Notes: generated by a model not told the origin, from the sequence alone. 64,000 nucleotides of DNA from Streptomyces sp. CB02009 (GCF_001905825.1 NZ_LIVV01000003.1:354956-418955); one strand, 5' to 3'; shown: positions 54,757 through 63,900, numbered from the stretch's first letter. Numbers and translations are program-made.

Positions 54757-54795
54757 GCCGGGGCCCCTTCCCGCCGACCGGGAGCGGGCCCCGGC
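54757..54795 (+). promoter_or_regulatory. Strong hairpin between ngcE and ngcF
   Basis: A long stem: GCCGGGGCCC (54757-54766) pairs with 54786-54795, with an inner TCCCG/CGGGA stem (54769-54773, 54779-54783). It begins five bases after the ngcE stop and lies in the operon, so it may lower ngcFG expression relative to ngcE or protect the ngcE message. Confidence 0.6.
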
Positions 54796-54851
54796 CCCTT
54801 GGCGCGCGGCACCCGCGGCGCGCCCCCGCGGGAAGATCGGGGTCGGTAGGA

Positions 54852-55781
54852 ATGCAGCACGGCAAGTACCGTTTCATCGTGGGGTTCCTGGCGGCACCCC
54901 TCGCGCTCTACGCGCTCTTCGTCATCTGGCCGTTCATCCAGTCCATCTACTACTCGCTCACGGACTGGAGCGGACTGAGCCCCGAATTCGGGTTCGTCGG
55001 ATTCGACAACTACAGCAGAATGCTGGACGACGAGATCTTCTGGAAATCGCTCCAGCACAGTCTGACCCTCGCGGTGGTGCTTCCGCTCGTGACCGTCGGG
55101 CTCGCGCTGTTCTTCGCGTTCATGCTCAATGTCGGCGGTCGGCGCCGTCGCGGAGCGGCCATCGCCGGTGTGCGCGGTTCAGCCTTCTACAAGATCGTGT
55201 ACTTCTTCCCGCAGGTGCTGTCGATCGCCATCGTCGCGCTGCTCTTCCAGTTCGCCTACAACCCGAACAGCGGAGCCATCAATTCCGCTCTGAAGCTGGT
55301 GGGCCTCGGCAGTATTCAGCCGGACTGGCTGGGGGATCCGAAGCTCGCCCTCATCTGCGTCATGGCCGTTCTCGTCTGGTCCACGGTCGGCTTCTTCGTC
55401 GTCCTCTTCTCGGCCGGCATGGCGTCCATTCCGAGGGACTTCTACGAGGCGGCGCTGCTCGACGGCGCCAACCGCTTCACGACCTTCTTCAAGATCACCC
55501 TGCCGCTGCTCTGGGACACCGTGCAGTCCGGCTGGATCTACATGGGCATCCTGGCGCTCGGCGCGGAGTCCTTCGCCGTCGTCCAGATCATGACCGTCGG
55601 CCCCAACGGCGGCGGGCCCGACTACTCCACCATCGTCCTTCCGCTGTACGTGTACCAGAAGGCGTTCCGGGACGGTCAGGCCGCCTACGCAACGACCATC
55701 GGTGTCGCGCTCCTTCTCGTCACCCTGGCCTTCGCGGCCGTCGTGATGAAGCTGGGCCGGCGCGAGCGGCTGGAGTTCTGA
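54852..55781 (+). CDS. ngcF: ABC transporter permease NgcF-like
   Basis: 309 residues with six membrane helices (starting GFLAAPLALYALFVIWPFIQSIYYS). The binding-protein-dependent transport signature, EAALLDGANRFTTFFKITLPLL, is present and contacts the ATPase. It forms a heterodimer with NgcG. ATG at 54852 follows GGTAGG. The ngcG start overlaps its stop by one base. Confidence 0.9.
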   Translation: MQHGKYRFIVGFLAAPLALYALFVIWPFIQSIYYSLTDWSGLSPEFGFVGFDNYSRMLDDEIFWKSLQHSLTLAVVLPLVTVGLALFFAFMLNVGGRRRRGAAIAGVRGSAFYKIVYFFPQVLSIAIVALLFQFAYNPNSGAINSALKLVGLGSIQPDWLGDPKLALICVMAVLVWSTVGFFVVLFSAGMASIPRDFYEAALLDGANRFTTFFKITLPLLWDTVQSGWIYMGILALGAESFAVVQIMTVGPNGGGPDYSTIVLPLYVYQKAFRDGQAAYATTIGVALLLVTLAFAAVVMKLGRRERLEF

Positions 55782-56719
55782 TGAAGACGACCGACACTGC
55801 AACCCCCGGCGTCGAGACCCCGGGCCCCTCGGGGGGCTCGGGCCCCATGGTCACCAAGACGGTGGCGCCCGCGCCCCGCAAGGACTCCAAGAGCGAGGGC
55901 GGGGTCCTCAACGTCTTCTCGCACGGCGTCCTGATCATCTGGGCGATCATGGTGGTCATGCCGCTGCTCTGGGCGGTCATGACCTCGTTCAAGACCGACC
56001 GGGCGATCTTCACCTCCCCGTGGTCGCTGCCCGACACGCTGCACTTCGAGAACTGGTCGCGCGCCTGGTCCCAGGCGCACATGAGCGACTACTTCATGAA
56101 CACGATCGTGGTGGTCGGCGGCTCGCTCATCGGCACGCTGCTCCTCGGCTCGATGGCGGCGTACGTGCTGGCCCGCTTCGACTTCCCCGGGAACCGCTTC
56201 ATCTACTTCCTCTTCATCGGAGGGATGAGCTTCCCGATCATCCTGGCGCTGGTGCCGCTCTTCTACGTCATGCAGAACATGGCCCTGCTCAACACCCCGC
56301 ACGGCCTGATCCTCGTCTACATCGCGTACTCGCTGCCCTTCACCGTCTTCTTCCTCACGGCCTTCTTCCGCACGCTGCCGACCTCGGTGGCGGAAGCGGC
56401 CTTCGTGGACGGCGCGTCGCACACCAGGACCTTCTTCCAGGTCATGCTGCCGATGGCGAAGCCGGGCCTCATCAGCGTCGGCATCTTCAACTTCCTCGGC
56501 CAGTGGAACCAGTACCTGCTGCCCACCGTGCTCAACACCGAGCAGGACCAGAAGGTGCTCTCCCAGGGCCTGGTCCAGCTCGCCACGAGCCAGGGCTACA
56601 AGGGCGACTGGTCGGGCCTCTTCGCCGGACTGGTGATGGCGATGCTCCCGGTGCTCGCCGCGTACATCATCTTCCAGCGGCAGGTGGTGGCCGGCCTGAC
56701 CGCCGGCGCCGTGAAGTAA
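55781..56719 (+). CDS. ngcG: ABC transporter permease NgcG-like
   Basis: 312 residues with an extended, Pro/Ser-rich N-terminus (~40 residues) and six membrane helices, MalG-type. The permease signature reads EAAFVDGASHTRTFFQVMLPMAKPG. ATG at 55781 overlaps the ngcF stop (TGATG), with GGAG upstream, so the pair is translationally coupled. No ATPase gene is near; MsiK, encoded elsewhere, is the usual partner in Streptomyces. Confidence 0.9.
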   Translation: MKTTDTATPGVETPGPSGGSGPMVTKTVAPAPRKDSKSEGGVLNVFSHGVLIIWAIMVVMPLLWAVMTSFKTDRAIFTSPWSLPDTLHFENWSRAWSQAHMSDYFMNTIVVVGGSLIGTLLLGSMAAYVLARFDFPGNRFIYFLFIGGMSFPIILALVPLFYVMQNMALLNTPHGLILVYIAYSLPFTVFFLTAFFRTLPTSVAEAAFVDGASHTRTFFQVMLPMAKPGLISVGIFNFLGQWNQYLLPTVLNTEQDQKVLSQGLVQLATSQGYKGDWSGLFAGLVMAMLPVLAAYIIFQRQVVAGLTAGAVK

Positions 56720-56739
56720 CCCCGGTACCGCAGTCCCCA

Positions 56740-56769
56740 GGGCCCCCGGCGCACCCGCGCCGGGGGCCC
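56740..56769 (+). terminator. Terminator after ngcG
   Basis: A perfect 13-bp stem, GGGCCCCCGGCGC (56740-56752) and its complement (56757-56769), with a 4-base loop, 20 bases past the ngcG stop. Confidence 0.85.
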
Positions 56770-56863
56770 CGCGCGTGGTGTGACACAGACGCTCCGCCAC
56801 TCAAGGTCTTGACGGGGGGCAAGCCGAAAGCGTCCCCTTAGAGTTCACATGTTGGAGAAAACG

Positions 56864-58093
56864 GTGGGAGTGAGTGAGTCGATGGAGACTCCGGGGTCGC
56901 AGACGTCTCTGCACAGGGCCAATCTCGAACGGGTCGTCCGGGCGGTGCGCATGGCCGGCTCGCTCACCCAGGCGGAGATCGCCCGGGCGACGGGACTGTC
57001 CGCCGCGACGGTCTCCAACATCGTCCGGGAGCTGAAGGACGGCGGCACCGTCGACGTCACGCCCACCTCGGCGGGCGGCCGCCGGGCCCGCAGCGTCTCG
57101 CTCTCCGGTGACGCCGGCATCGTGATCGGCGTGGACTTCGGCCACACCCACCTCCGGGTCGCCGTCGGCAACCTGGCCCACCAGGTGCTCGCCGAGGAGT
57201 CGGAGCCGCTCGACGTGGACGCCTCCGCCGCCGAGGGCTTCGACCGGGCGGAGCACCTGGTCAACCGGCTGATCGAGGCCACCGGGATCGGCCGGGACAA
57301 GGTCATCGGCGTCGGACTCGGCGTCCCGGGCCCCATCGACGTCTCCTCCGGGACCCTCGGCTCGACCTCGATCCTGCCGGGCTGGAGCGGGATCAACCCC
57401 GCGGAGGAGCTCTCCGGCCGCCTCGGCGTCCCCGTGCACGTCGACAACGACGCCAACCTCGGCGCCCTCGGCGAACTCGTCTGGGGCAGCGGGCGGGGCG
57501 TCAAGGACCTGGCGTACATCAAGGTGGCGAGCGGCGTCGGCGCCGGCCTCGTCATCGACGGGCGGGTCTACCGGGGCCCCGGCGGCACCGCGGGCGAGAT
57601 CGGGCACATCACGCTCGACGAGTCGGGCCCGGTCTGCCGCTGCGGCAACCGCGGCTGCCTGGAGACCTTCACGGCCGCCCGGTACGTGCTGCCGCTGCTC
57701 CAGCCCGGTCACGGCCCCGATCTGACCATGGAACGGGTCGTCCAGCTGGCCCGCGAGGGCGACCCCGGCTGCCGCCGGGTGATCGCGGACGTCGGGCGGC
57801 ACATCGGCAGCGGCATCGCCAACCTCTGCAATCTCCTGAACCCGAGCCGGGTGGTGCTCGGCGGCGACCTGGCGGAGGCCGGGGAGCTGGTCCTGACGCC
57901 CATCAGGGACTCCGTCTCGCGGTACGCGATCCCCAGTGCCGCCAGGCAGCTCTCGCTGGCTCAGGGGGCCTTGGGAGGCCGCGCGGAGGTGCTCGGCGCG
58001 CTGGCCCTCGTACTGAGCGAAATGGGCGATTCGACCCTGTTGGAGAGCGCGCTGCCGACGGCTGCTCCGGCCTCACGCCTTGCGTTCACTTAG
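56864..58093 (+). CDS. rok7B7: ROK-family transcriptional regulator (Rok7B7)
   Basis: 409 residues: an N-terminal winged helix (RAVRMAGSLTQAEIARATGLSAATVSNIVRELKD) and a ROK sugar-kinase-like domain (IVIGVDFGHTHLRVAVGN) with a zinc site CRCGNRGCLET. ROK regulators sense sugars. Between the ngc operon and the xyl operon, this is the arrangement of SCO6008 (rok7B7), which controls xylFGH and links to GlcNAc uptake and antibiotic production in S. coelicolor (memory). The GTG at 56864 is chosen because GGAG lies six bases before it; an ATG at 56849 without a ribosome site would add five residues. The kinase-like motifs are intact in the folded part, so sugar binding is likely even if no kinase activity remains. 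Confidence 0.9.
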   Translation: MGVSESMETPGSQTSLHRANLERVVRAVRMAGSLTQAEIARATGLSAATVSNIVRELKDGGTVDVTPTSAGGRRARSVSLSGDAGIVIGVDFGHTHLRVAVGNLAHQVLAEESEPLDVDASAAEGFDRAEHLVNRLIEATGIGRDKVIGVGLGVPGPIDVSSGTLGSTSILPGWSGINPAEELSGRLGVPVHVDNDANLGALGELVWGSGRGVKDLAYIKVASGVGAGLVIDGRVYRGPGGTAGEIGHITLDESGPVCRCGNRGCLETFTAARYVLPLLQPGHGPDLTMERVVQLAREGDPGCRRVIADVGRHIGSGIANLCNLLNPSRVVLGGDLAEAGELVLTPIRDSVSRYAIPSAARQLSLAQGALGGRAEVLGALALVLSEMGDSTLLESALPTAAPASRLAFT

Positions 58094-58119
58094 ATAACGA
58101 ACACCACCGTTGTCATCTC

Positions 58120-58140
58120 GTTAAGAATTTACTTCTTGAC
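58120..58140. promoter_or_regulatory. xylF operator and promoter
   Basis: GTTAAGAA, five bases, TTCTTGAC is a near-perfect palindrome (7 of 8 positions pair). Its right arm overlaps TTGACG (58136-58141), the -35 of a candidate promoter with TTGACT at 58159-58164, 17 bases apart. A repressor bound here would block RNA polymerase; the adjacent ROK regulator is the obvious candidate. Confidence 0.6.
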
Positions 58141-58215
58141 GGCAACCGTGCGGCCGAGTTGACTTCGGGACACCTCGGCCGCAACGTCGCGGCCTCGTCA
58201 GGGAGGCAACCCCAA

Positions 58216-59280
58216 ATGAACGCAGTGACGCGTCGCGCCGTCATAGCCACGGCCGCGGTGTCGATGGCCCTCTCGCTCGCCGCCTGTGGCCAGGCCGGCG
58301 GCGACGACAGCGGTGACAAGGGCAGCTCGACCAAGATCGGCCTGCTCCTTCCGGAGAACAAGACCTCGCGCTACGAGGCCCTGGACAAGCCCCAGTTCGA
58401 GAAGGCCGTCAAGGCCGCGTGCGGCGACTGCGAGGTCGTGTACAACAACGCGGTCTCCGACGTCGTCAAGCAGAAGCAGCAGTTCGACCAGCTGATCGCC
58501 GACGGCATCAAGGTCATCGCGCTCGACCCGGTCGACGCCACCAAGGCCGAGGGCTGGGTCACCGAGGCCAAGGCCAAGGGCGTCAAGGTCGTCGCGTACG
58601 ACCGCGCGGTCAAGGGCGCCGACGCCTACGTCAGCCACGACAACAACAAGGTCGGCGAGCTCCAGGGCCAGGCGCTCCTCGCCGCCCTCGGCGGCAAGGC
58701 CGCCTCCGCCAACGTCGTGATGATCAACGGCGACGAGAAGGACCCGAACGCCGCCCTGTTCAAGAAGGGCGCCCACACCGCGCTCGACGGCAAGGTCGGC
58801 AAGATCGCCTACGAGGCCTCCGGCGAGTGGGACCCGAAGGTCGCCGGCGAGAAGATGTCCGCCGCGATCTCCTCGGTCGGCAAGGACAAGATCGGCGCGG
58901 TCTACTCGGCCAACGACGGCATGGCCGGTGGCATCGTCACCTCCCTCGAGAACGCCGGCATCAAGGGCATTCCGGTGGGCGGCCAGGACGCCGAGGTCGC
59001 GGGCATCCAGCGCATCATCGCCGGCACCCAGACCTTCACCATCTACAAGTCGCCGCTCCAGCTGGCCCCCGAGGCCGCCAAGTTCGCGGTGAACCTGCTC
59101 CAGGGCAAGGAGCTCGGCGCCCAGGGCGCGACCGACGGCGTGCCGTCGACGCTGTTCCCGCCGGTCGTCGTCGACAAGACCAACATCCAGACCACGGTGA
59201 TCAAGGACGGCATCTACAAGGCCGCCGACCTCTGCACCTCGGACCTGGCCGCCAAGTGCACGGAACTGGGCATCAAGTAA
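58216..59280 (+). CDS. xylF: D-xylose-type ABC transporter substrate-binding lipoprotein
   Basis: 354 residues: signal peptide and lipobox SLAAC, then a ribose/xylose-type periplasmic-binding fold (IGLLLPENKTSRYEALDKPQFEKAV, LIADGIKVIALDPVDATKAEGW, DRAVKGADAYVSHDNNKVGELQG, GDEKDPNAALFKKG, GIPVGGQDAEVAGIQRIIAGTQTFTIYK). It binds xylose or a related pentose. ATG at 58216 follows GGAGG. A long 316-base gap with a strong hairpin separates it from the ATPase gene. Confidence 0.92.
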   Translation: MNAVTRRAVIATAAVSMALSLAACGQAGGDDSGDKGSSTKIGLLLPENKTSRYEALDKPQFEKAVKAACGDCEVVYNNAVSDVVKQKQQFDQLIADGIKVIALDPVDATKAEGWVTEAKAKGVKVVAYDRAVKGADAYVSHDNNKVGELQGQALLAALGGKAASANVVMINGDEKDPNAALFKKGAHTALDGKVGKIAYEASGEWDPKVAGEKMSAAISSVGKDKIGAVYSANDGMAGGIVTSLENAGIKGIPVGGQDAEVAGIQRIIAGTQTFTIYKSPLQLAPEAAKFAVNLLQGKELGAQGATDGVPSTLFPPVVVDKTNIQTTVIKDGIYKAADLCTSDLAAKCTELGIK

Positions 59281-59295
59281 CCCCTGAGCCGAGCC

Positions 59296-59320
59296 CGCCG
59301 GGCCCCCCGAGGGCCCGGCG
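59296..59320 (+). promoter_or_regulatory. Hairpin after xylF, within the operon
   Basis: A perfect 10-bp stem, CGCCGGGCCC (59296-59305) and its complement (59311-59320), with a 5-base loop, 15 bases after the xylF stop. The rest of the 316-base xylF-xylG gap is GC-rich with repeats of AGCCCC and GGGTGAAGCCC type, and no other gene is seen. Confidence 0.6.
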
Positions 59321-59596
59321 TCACGGATCCCGACACCGGCCCGCGTACAGAGGCTGAAGCCCCGGACACGGGGTGGAGAGCCCCGCCGAGGGTGAAGCCC
59401 CCGCCAGAGGGCGCAGCCCCCGCCGACCGCCCGGCCCCTGTCGGCACGATCCGTCCCCCCGCCCGTCCGGCCCCCGGCCGACCCAGACCCCGCTGTCGGT
59501 CCGGGGGCCGGACGAGCTTCACCCCCCCTTGAACTTTGGCGCTGCACCGGCGGCGCGACATGCCGCCGCCCGCGGGCGGCGAAGGAGTTGGTTCAC

Positions 59597-60382
59597 GTGT
59601 CCCAGACGCAGGCGCCCGTGCTGGCGTTGCGCGGGATCTTCAAGCGCTTCGGAGCGGTTCAGGTCCTCTCCGGTGTCGATCTCGAAGTCCACGCAGGAGA
59701 GGTCGTCGCGCTCGTCGGCGACAACGGAGCGGGCAAGTCCACGCTGGTCAAGACGATCGCCGGTGTCCACCCGATCGACGAGGGCGTCATCGAGTGGGAG
59801 GGCGAGCAGGTCGAGATCCAGCGCCCGCACGACTCCCAGAACCTCGGTGTCGCGACCGTCTACCAGGACCTCGCGCTCTGCGACAACCTCGACGTCGTCG
59901 CCAACCTGTTCCTCGGCCGCGAGATCAAGAAGGGCGGCGTCCTCGACGAGGTCGCCATGGAGAAGCGGGCCAAGGACCTGCTCTCCACGCTCTCGATCCG
60001 CATCCCCAGCGTCCGCATCCCGGTCGCCGCGCTCTCCGGCGGTCAGCGCCAGGTCGTCGCCATCGCGCGCGCCCTGGTCGGCGACCCCAAGATCGTGATC
60101 CTCGACGAGCCGACCGCCGCCCTCGGCGTCGAGCAGACCGCCCAGGTCCTCGACCTGGTCGAGCGGCTGCGCGAGCAGGGCCTCGGCGTCATCCTCATCA
60201 GCCACAACATGGCCGACGTGAAGGCCGTGGCCGACACCGTGGCCGTCCTGCGCCTGGGCCGCAACAACGGCACCTTCTCGGTCGCCACCACCACGCACGA
60301 AGAGATCATCGCCGCGATCACCGGTGCCACGGACAACGCCGTGACCCGCCGTCAGGCCCGCAACGCGGAGGTAGCGAAGTGA
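59597..60382 (+). CDS. xylG: Sugar ABC transporter ATP-binding protein
   Basis: 261 residues and one ABC domain: Walker A GDNGAGKST, Q-loop VYQD, signature LSGGQRQVVAIARAL, Walker B IVILDEPTAALG and the H-loop ISHNM. Many sugar ATPases of this group (RbsA, E. coli XylG) have two domains; here only one is present, consistent with the short form seen in Streptomyces. GTG at 59597 follows AAGGAG. Its stop overlaps the permease start by four bases. Confidence 0.93.
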   Translation: MSQTQAPVLALRGIFKRFGAVQVLSGVDLEVHAGEVVALVGDNGAGKSTLVKTIAGVHPIDEGVIEWEGEQVEIQRPHDSQNLGVATVYQDLALCDNLDVVANLFLGREIKKGGVLDEVAMEKRAKDLLSTLSIRIPSVRIPVAALSGGQRQVVAIARALVGDPKIVILDEPTAALGVEQTAQVLDLVERLREQGLGVILISHNMADVKAVADTVAVLRLGRNNGTFSVATTTHEEIIAAITGATDNAVTRRQARNAEVAK

Positions 60383-61698
60383 GCAACACCCCTCCCACCG
60401 CGAGCGAAGAGGCCGCGGTGCCCGAGCCCCGTACCCCCGACGAGACGGTCCCGGTGACCGAGGCCCCGGCCGCCGCCGCGATCCCCGCCGTCGACCCCCG
60501 CCTGCTCGTGCGCGAGCAGGGCTTCAAGGGCTACGTCGAGGAGTTCAAGCGCAAGATCCGCTCCGGTGAGATCGGCTCGCTGCCCGTCGTCGTCGGCCTG
60601 ATCGTCATCGGCATCGTCTTCCAGGCGCTCACCGGCAACTTCATCACCTCGTACAACCTCGACCAGATCACGCTGTACGCGGTCGGCCCCGGCATCATGG
60701 CCGTCGGCATCGTCTTCGTGCTGCTGCTCGGCGAGATCGACCTCGCCGTCGGCTCCGTGGCGGGTCTGGCCGGCTCGGTCTGGGGCGTCCTCGGCACCGA
60801 CATGCCGGACGGCCTCGCGATCCTCCTCGGCATCCTCTCCGGCACCCTTCTCGGCGCCTTCCACGGTCTGGTCTTCGCCAAGATCGGCGTGCCCGCCTTC
60901 GTCGTCACCCTCGCGGGCTTCCTCGGCTGGGCCGGCCTCCAGACCTGGGTGATGGGCGACAAGTCCACCATCCCCACCCCGATCGGCAGCTTCGTCGCCG
61001 ACCTCACCAAGTACTACTTCTCCGACGTCGCCGCCGCCTACGGCCTCGCCGTGGCCGTCGTCGCCGCCTTCTACCTCGCCCAGCTGCGCGACGCCCGCCG
61101 CCGCAAGGCCGCCGAGCTGCCGCACCGCCCGCAGAGCGAGATCATCCTGCGCACCGCCGTCCTCGCGGTCCTGGTCCTCGTCGCCGCGTACGGCTTCAAC
61201 CAGGAGCAGGGCCTGCCGCTCTCCCTGGTGATCTTCCTGGTCATCCTGCTCGTCACCGACTTCGTGCTGCGCCGCACCACGTACGGCCGCCAGGTCTTCG
61301 CCGTCGGCGGCGGCATCGAGGCCGCCCGCCGCGCCGGCATCAACGTCTCCTGGATCCGGATCTCGGTCTTCATGATCTCCGGCACCATGGGCGCCGTCGG
61401 CGGTCTGTTCCTCGCCTCCGCGACCGGCGGCGCCGACCGCTCCCTCGGCGGCGGCAACCAGCTCATGATGTGCATCGCCGCCGCGGTCATCGGCGGAACG
61501 TCCCTGTTCGGCGGACGCGGCAAGGTCTGGTCGGCGCTCCTCGGCATCCTGGTCATCCAGTCGATCGTCCAGGGCCTCAACCAGATGAACCTGTCCTCGA
61601 ACGCGATCCAGTACATGATCACCGGAGCGGTCCTGCTCATCGCCGTGATCATCGACTCGGTCTCCCGCAAGACGCAGAAGACGGCGGGACGCGCCTAG
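60379..61698 (+). CDS. xylH: Sugar ABC transporter permease
   Basis: 439 residues, with a ~60-residue Pro/Ala/Glu-rich cytosolic start and about ten membrane helices in the RbsC/XylH pattern (LLLGEIDLAVGSVAGLAGSVWGVL, KIGVPAFVVTLAGFLGWAGLQTWVMG, VFAVGGGIEAARRAGINV, and GGTSLFGGRGKVWSALLG near the end). It forms the channel for the sugar bound by XylF. GTG at 60379 overlaps the XylG stop and follows GGAGGTAG. Confidence 0.92.
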   Translation: MSNTPPTASEEAAVPEPRTPDETVPVTEAPAAAAIPAVDPRLLVREQGFKGYVEEFKRKIRSGEIGSLPVVVGLIVIGIVFQALTGNFITSYNLDQITLYAVGPGIMAVGIVFVLLLGEIDLAVGSVAGLAGSVWGVLGTDMPDGLAILLGILSGTLLGAFHGLVFAKIGVPAFVVTLAGFLGWAGLQTWVMGDKSTIPTPIGSFVADLTKYYFSDVAAAYGLAVAVVAAFYLAQLRDARRRKAAELPHRPQSEIILRTAVLAVLVLVAAYGFNQEQGLPLSLVIFLVILLVTDFVLRRTTYGRQVFAVGGGIEAARRAGINVSWIRISVFMISGTMGAVGGLFLASATGGADRSLGGGNQLMMCIAAAVIGGTSLFGGRGKVWSALLGILVIQSIVQGLNQMNLSSNAIQYMITGAVLLIAVIIDSVSRKTQKTAGRA

Positions 61699-61733
61699 GG
61701 ACCCCGTCCCGCGCGCGTAACGCTCGCCACACC

Positions 61734-61787
61734 GCCCGGCGCCGTGAAACCGGCGCCGGGCACTGCTGCGTCCGGAGCAGTGCCCGG
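61734..61787 (+). terminator. Overlapping hairpins after xylH
   Basis: Two stems share bases: GCCCGGCGCCG (61734-61744) with 61751-61761, and CCGGGCACTGCT (61756-61767) with 61776-61787. They cannot both form fully. The simplest reading is a compound terminator after xylH; an alternating switch before dxs is possible. The remaining ~165 bases to dxs hold its promoter region. Confidence 0.65.
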
Positions 61788-61952
61788 ATCCCCGGGGACC
61801 CGTACGGATCAACGCGCAAAGCCGTACAGATCAGCGACATGTAGGCCTTGAGGGTGACGCCTCACCCCCCGGCCCGATGCCCACGATCCAAGACGGAACA
61901 TTAGACTCGACAAATCGGCAAGCTCGACCAGCTCAAACGCAAGGAGGCACGG

Positions 61953-63872
61953 GTGGCTCTGCTGACCCGTATCAGGGGACCGCGAGATCTGGACCGGCTC
62001 TCCCCGGAACAGCTGGATCAGCTGGCCGACGAGATCAGGACGTTCCTCGTGGACGCCGTCTCCAAGACCGGCGGGCACCTCGGGCCCAACCTCGGCGTGG
62101 TCGAGCTGACCATCGCCCTGCACCGCGTGTTCGACTCCCCGAAGGACAAGGTCCTCTGGGACACCGGCCACCAGAGCTACGTCCACAAGCTGCTCACGGG
62201 CCGCCAGGACTTCTCGAAGCTCAAGATGAAGGGCGGCCTCTCCGGCTACCCCTCGCAGGCCGAGTCCGAGCACGACGTCATCGAGAACTCGCACGCCTCG
62301 ACGGTCCTCGGCTGGGCCGACGGCCTCGCCAAGGCGAACGAGGTTCTGAAGAAGGACGACCACGTCGTCGCCGTCATCGGCGACGGGGCCCTCACGGGCG
62401 GCATGGCCTGGGAGGCGCTGAACAACATCGCCGCCGCCAAGGACCGCCCGCTCGTCATCGTCGTCAACGACAACGAGCGCTCCTACGCGCCCACCATCGG
62501 CGGCCTCGCCAACCACCTGGCCACCCTGCGCACCACCGACGGCTACGAGCGCTTCCTCGCCCGCGGCAAGGACATCCTGGAGCGCACCCCCGTCGTCGGG
62601 AAGCCGCTCTACGAGACCCTGCACGGCGCCAAGAAGGGCCTCAAGGACTTCATCGCCCCGCAGGGCATGTTCGAAGACCTCGGCCTCAAGTACGTCGGCC
62701 CCATCGACGGCCACGACATCGAGGCCCTGGAGTCCGCCCTGACGCGCGCCAAGCGCTTCGGCGGCCCCGTGATCGTCCACTGCCTCACCGAGAAGGGCCG
62801 CGGCTACCAGCCGGCCCTCCAGGACGAGGCCGACCGCTTCCACGCCGTCGGCAAGATCCACCCCGACACCGGCCTGCCGATCTCCTCGTCCGGCGCGGAC
62901 TGGACCGGCGTCTTCGCCGAGGAGATGGTCGCGCTCGGCAAGGAGCGCGCGGACATCGTCGCCATCACCGCGGCCATGCTCCAGCCCGTCGGTCTCGACA
63001 AGTTCGCGAAGGCCTTCCCCGAGCGGGTCTTCGACGTCGGCATCGCCGAGCAGCACGCCGCGGTCTCCGCCGCGGGCCTCGCCACCGGCGGCCTGCACCC
63101 GGTCTTCGCGGTCTACGCGACCTTCCTCAACCGCGCCTTCGACCAGGTCCTGATGGACGTGGCCCTGCACAAGTGCGGCGTCACCTTCGTCCTGGACCGG
63201 GCCGGCGTCACCGGCACCGACGGCGCCTCCCACAACGGCATGTGGGACATGTCGATCCTCCAGGTCGTCCCCGGCCTGCGGCTCGCCGCCCCCCGAGACG
63301 CCGACCAGGTCCGCGCCCAGCTGCGCGAGGCCGTCGAGGTCACCGACGCCCCCACCGTGGTCCGCTTCTCCAAGGGCGCCGTCGGCCCCGCCGTACCCGC
63401 CCTGCGCCGCGTCGGCGGCATGGACGTGCTCCGCGAGCCCGGCTCGGACCGGCCGGACGTCCTCCTGGTCTCCGTGGGCGCCCTGGCGCCCATGTGCCTG
63501 GAGATCGCCGACCTGCTCGACAACCACGGCATCTCCACCACGGTCGTCGACCCCCGCTGGGTCAAGCCCGTCGACGAGGCCCTCGCCCCGCTCGCCGAGC
63601 GCCACCGGGTCGTCGTCACCGTCGAGGACAACAGCCGCGTCGGCGGTGTCGGCTCGGCCGTCGCCCAGGCGCTCCGCGACGCCGGGGTGGACGTTCCGCT
63701 GCGTGACTTCGGCATCCCGCCGCGCTTCCTGGACCACGCCTCCCGCGGCGAGGTCCTGGCCGAGATCGGTCTGACCGCCCCGGACATCGCGCGGCAGGTC
63801 ACCGGTCTGGTCTCGCGTCTCGACGGCAGGTTCGAGAGCAGCGCGCAGGCCGTGGAGCCCGCCCGCGACTGA
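61953..63872 (+). CDS. dxs: 1-deoxy-D-xylulose-5-phosphate synthase
   Basis: 639 residues. It joins pyruvate and glyceraldehyde-3-phosphate to make DXP, the first step of the MEP isoprenoid pathway, using thiamine diphosphate. The N-terminal half has GHLGPNLGVVELTIALH, DTGHQSYVHK and IGDGALTGGMAWEALNN (cofactor binding); the second has DVGIAEQHAAVSAAGLA, where Glu is the catalytic cofactor-activating residue, and DRAGVTGTDGASHNG. GTG at 61953 follows AAGGAGG. The adjacent xylose operon is a common Streptomyces neighbour and does not itself imply a functional link. Confidence 0.97.
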   Translation: MALLTRIRGPRDLDRLSPEQLDQLADEIRTFLVDAVSKTGGHLGPNLGVVELTIALHRVFDSPKDKVLWDTGHQSYVHKLLTGRQDFSKLKMKGGLSGYPSQAESEHDVIENSHASTVLGWADGLAKANEVLKKDDHVVAVIGDGALTGGMAWEALNNIAAAKDRPLVIVVNDNERSYAPTIGGLANHLATLRTTDGYERFLARGKDILERTPVVGKPLYETLHGAKKGLKDFIAPQGMFEDLGLKYVGPIDGHDIEALESALTRAKRFGGPVIVHCLTEKGRGYQPALQDEADRFHAVGKIHPDTGLPISSSGADWTGVFAEEMVALGKERADIVAITAAMLQPVGLDKFAKAFPERVFDVGIAEQHAAVSAAGLATGGLHPVFAVYATFLNRAFDQVLMDVALHKCGVTFVLDRAGVTGTDGASHNGMWDMSILQVVPGLRLAAPRDADQVRAQLREAVEVTDAPTVVRFSKGAVGPAVPALRRVGGMDVLREPGSDRPDVLLVSVGALAPMCLEIADLLDNHGISTTVVDPRWVKPVDEALAPLAERHRVVVTVEDNSRVGGVGSAVAQALRDAGVDVPLRDFGIPPRFLDHASRGEVLAEIGLTAPDIARQVTGLVSRLDGRFESSAQAVEPARD

Positions 63873-63900
63873 CGGTCGCCGTCACCCGCTGTCACCCAGG

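Noticed and set aside
56809..56844. TTGACG plus TAGAGT as a promoter for the ROK gene
   Set aside because: The spacing is 24 bases, too wide for a standard promoter; kept only as an observation.
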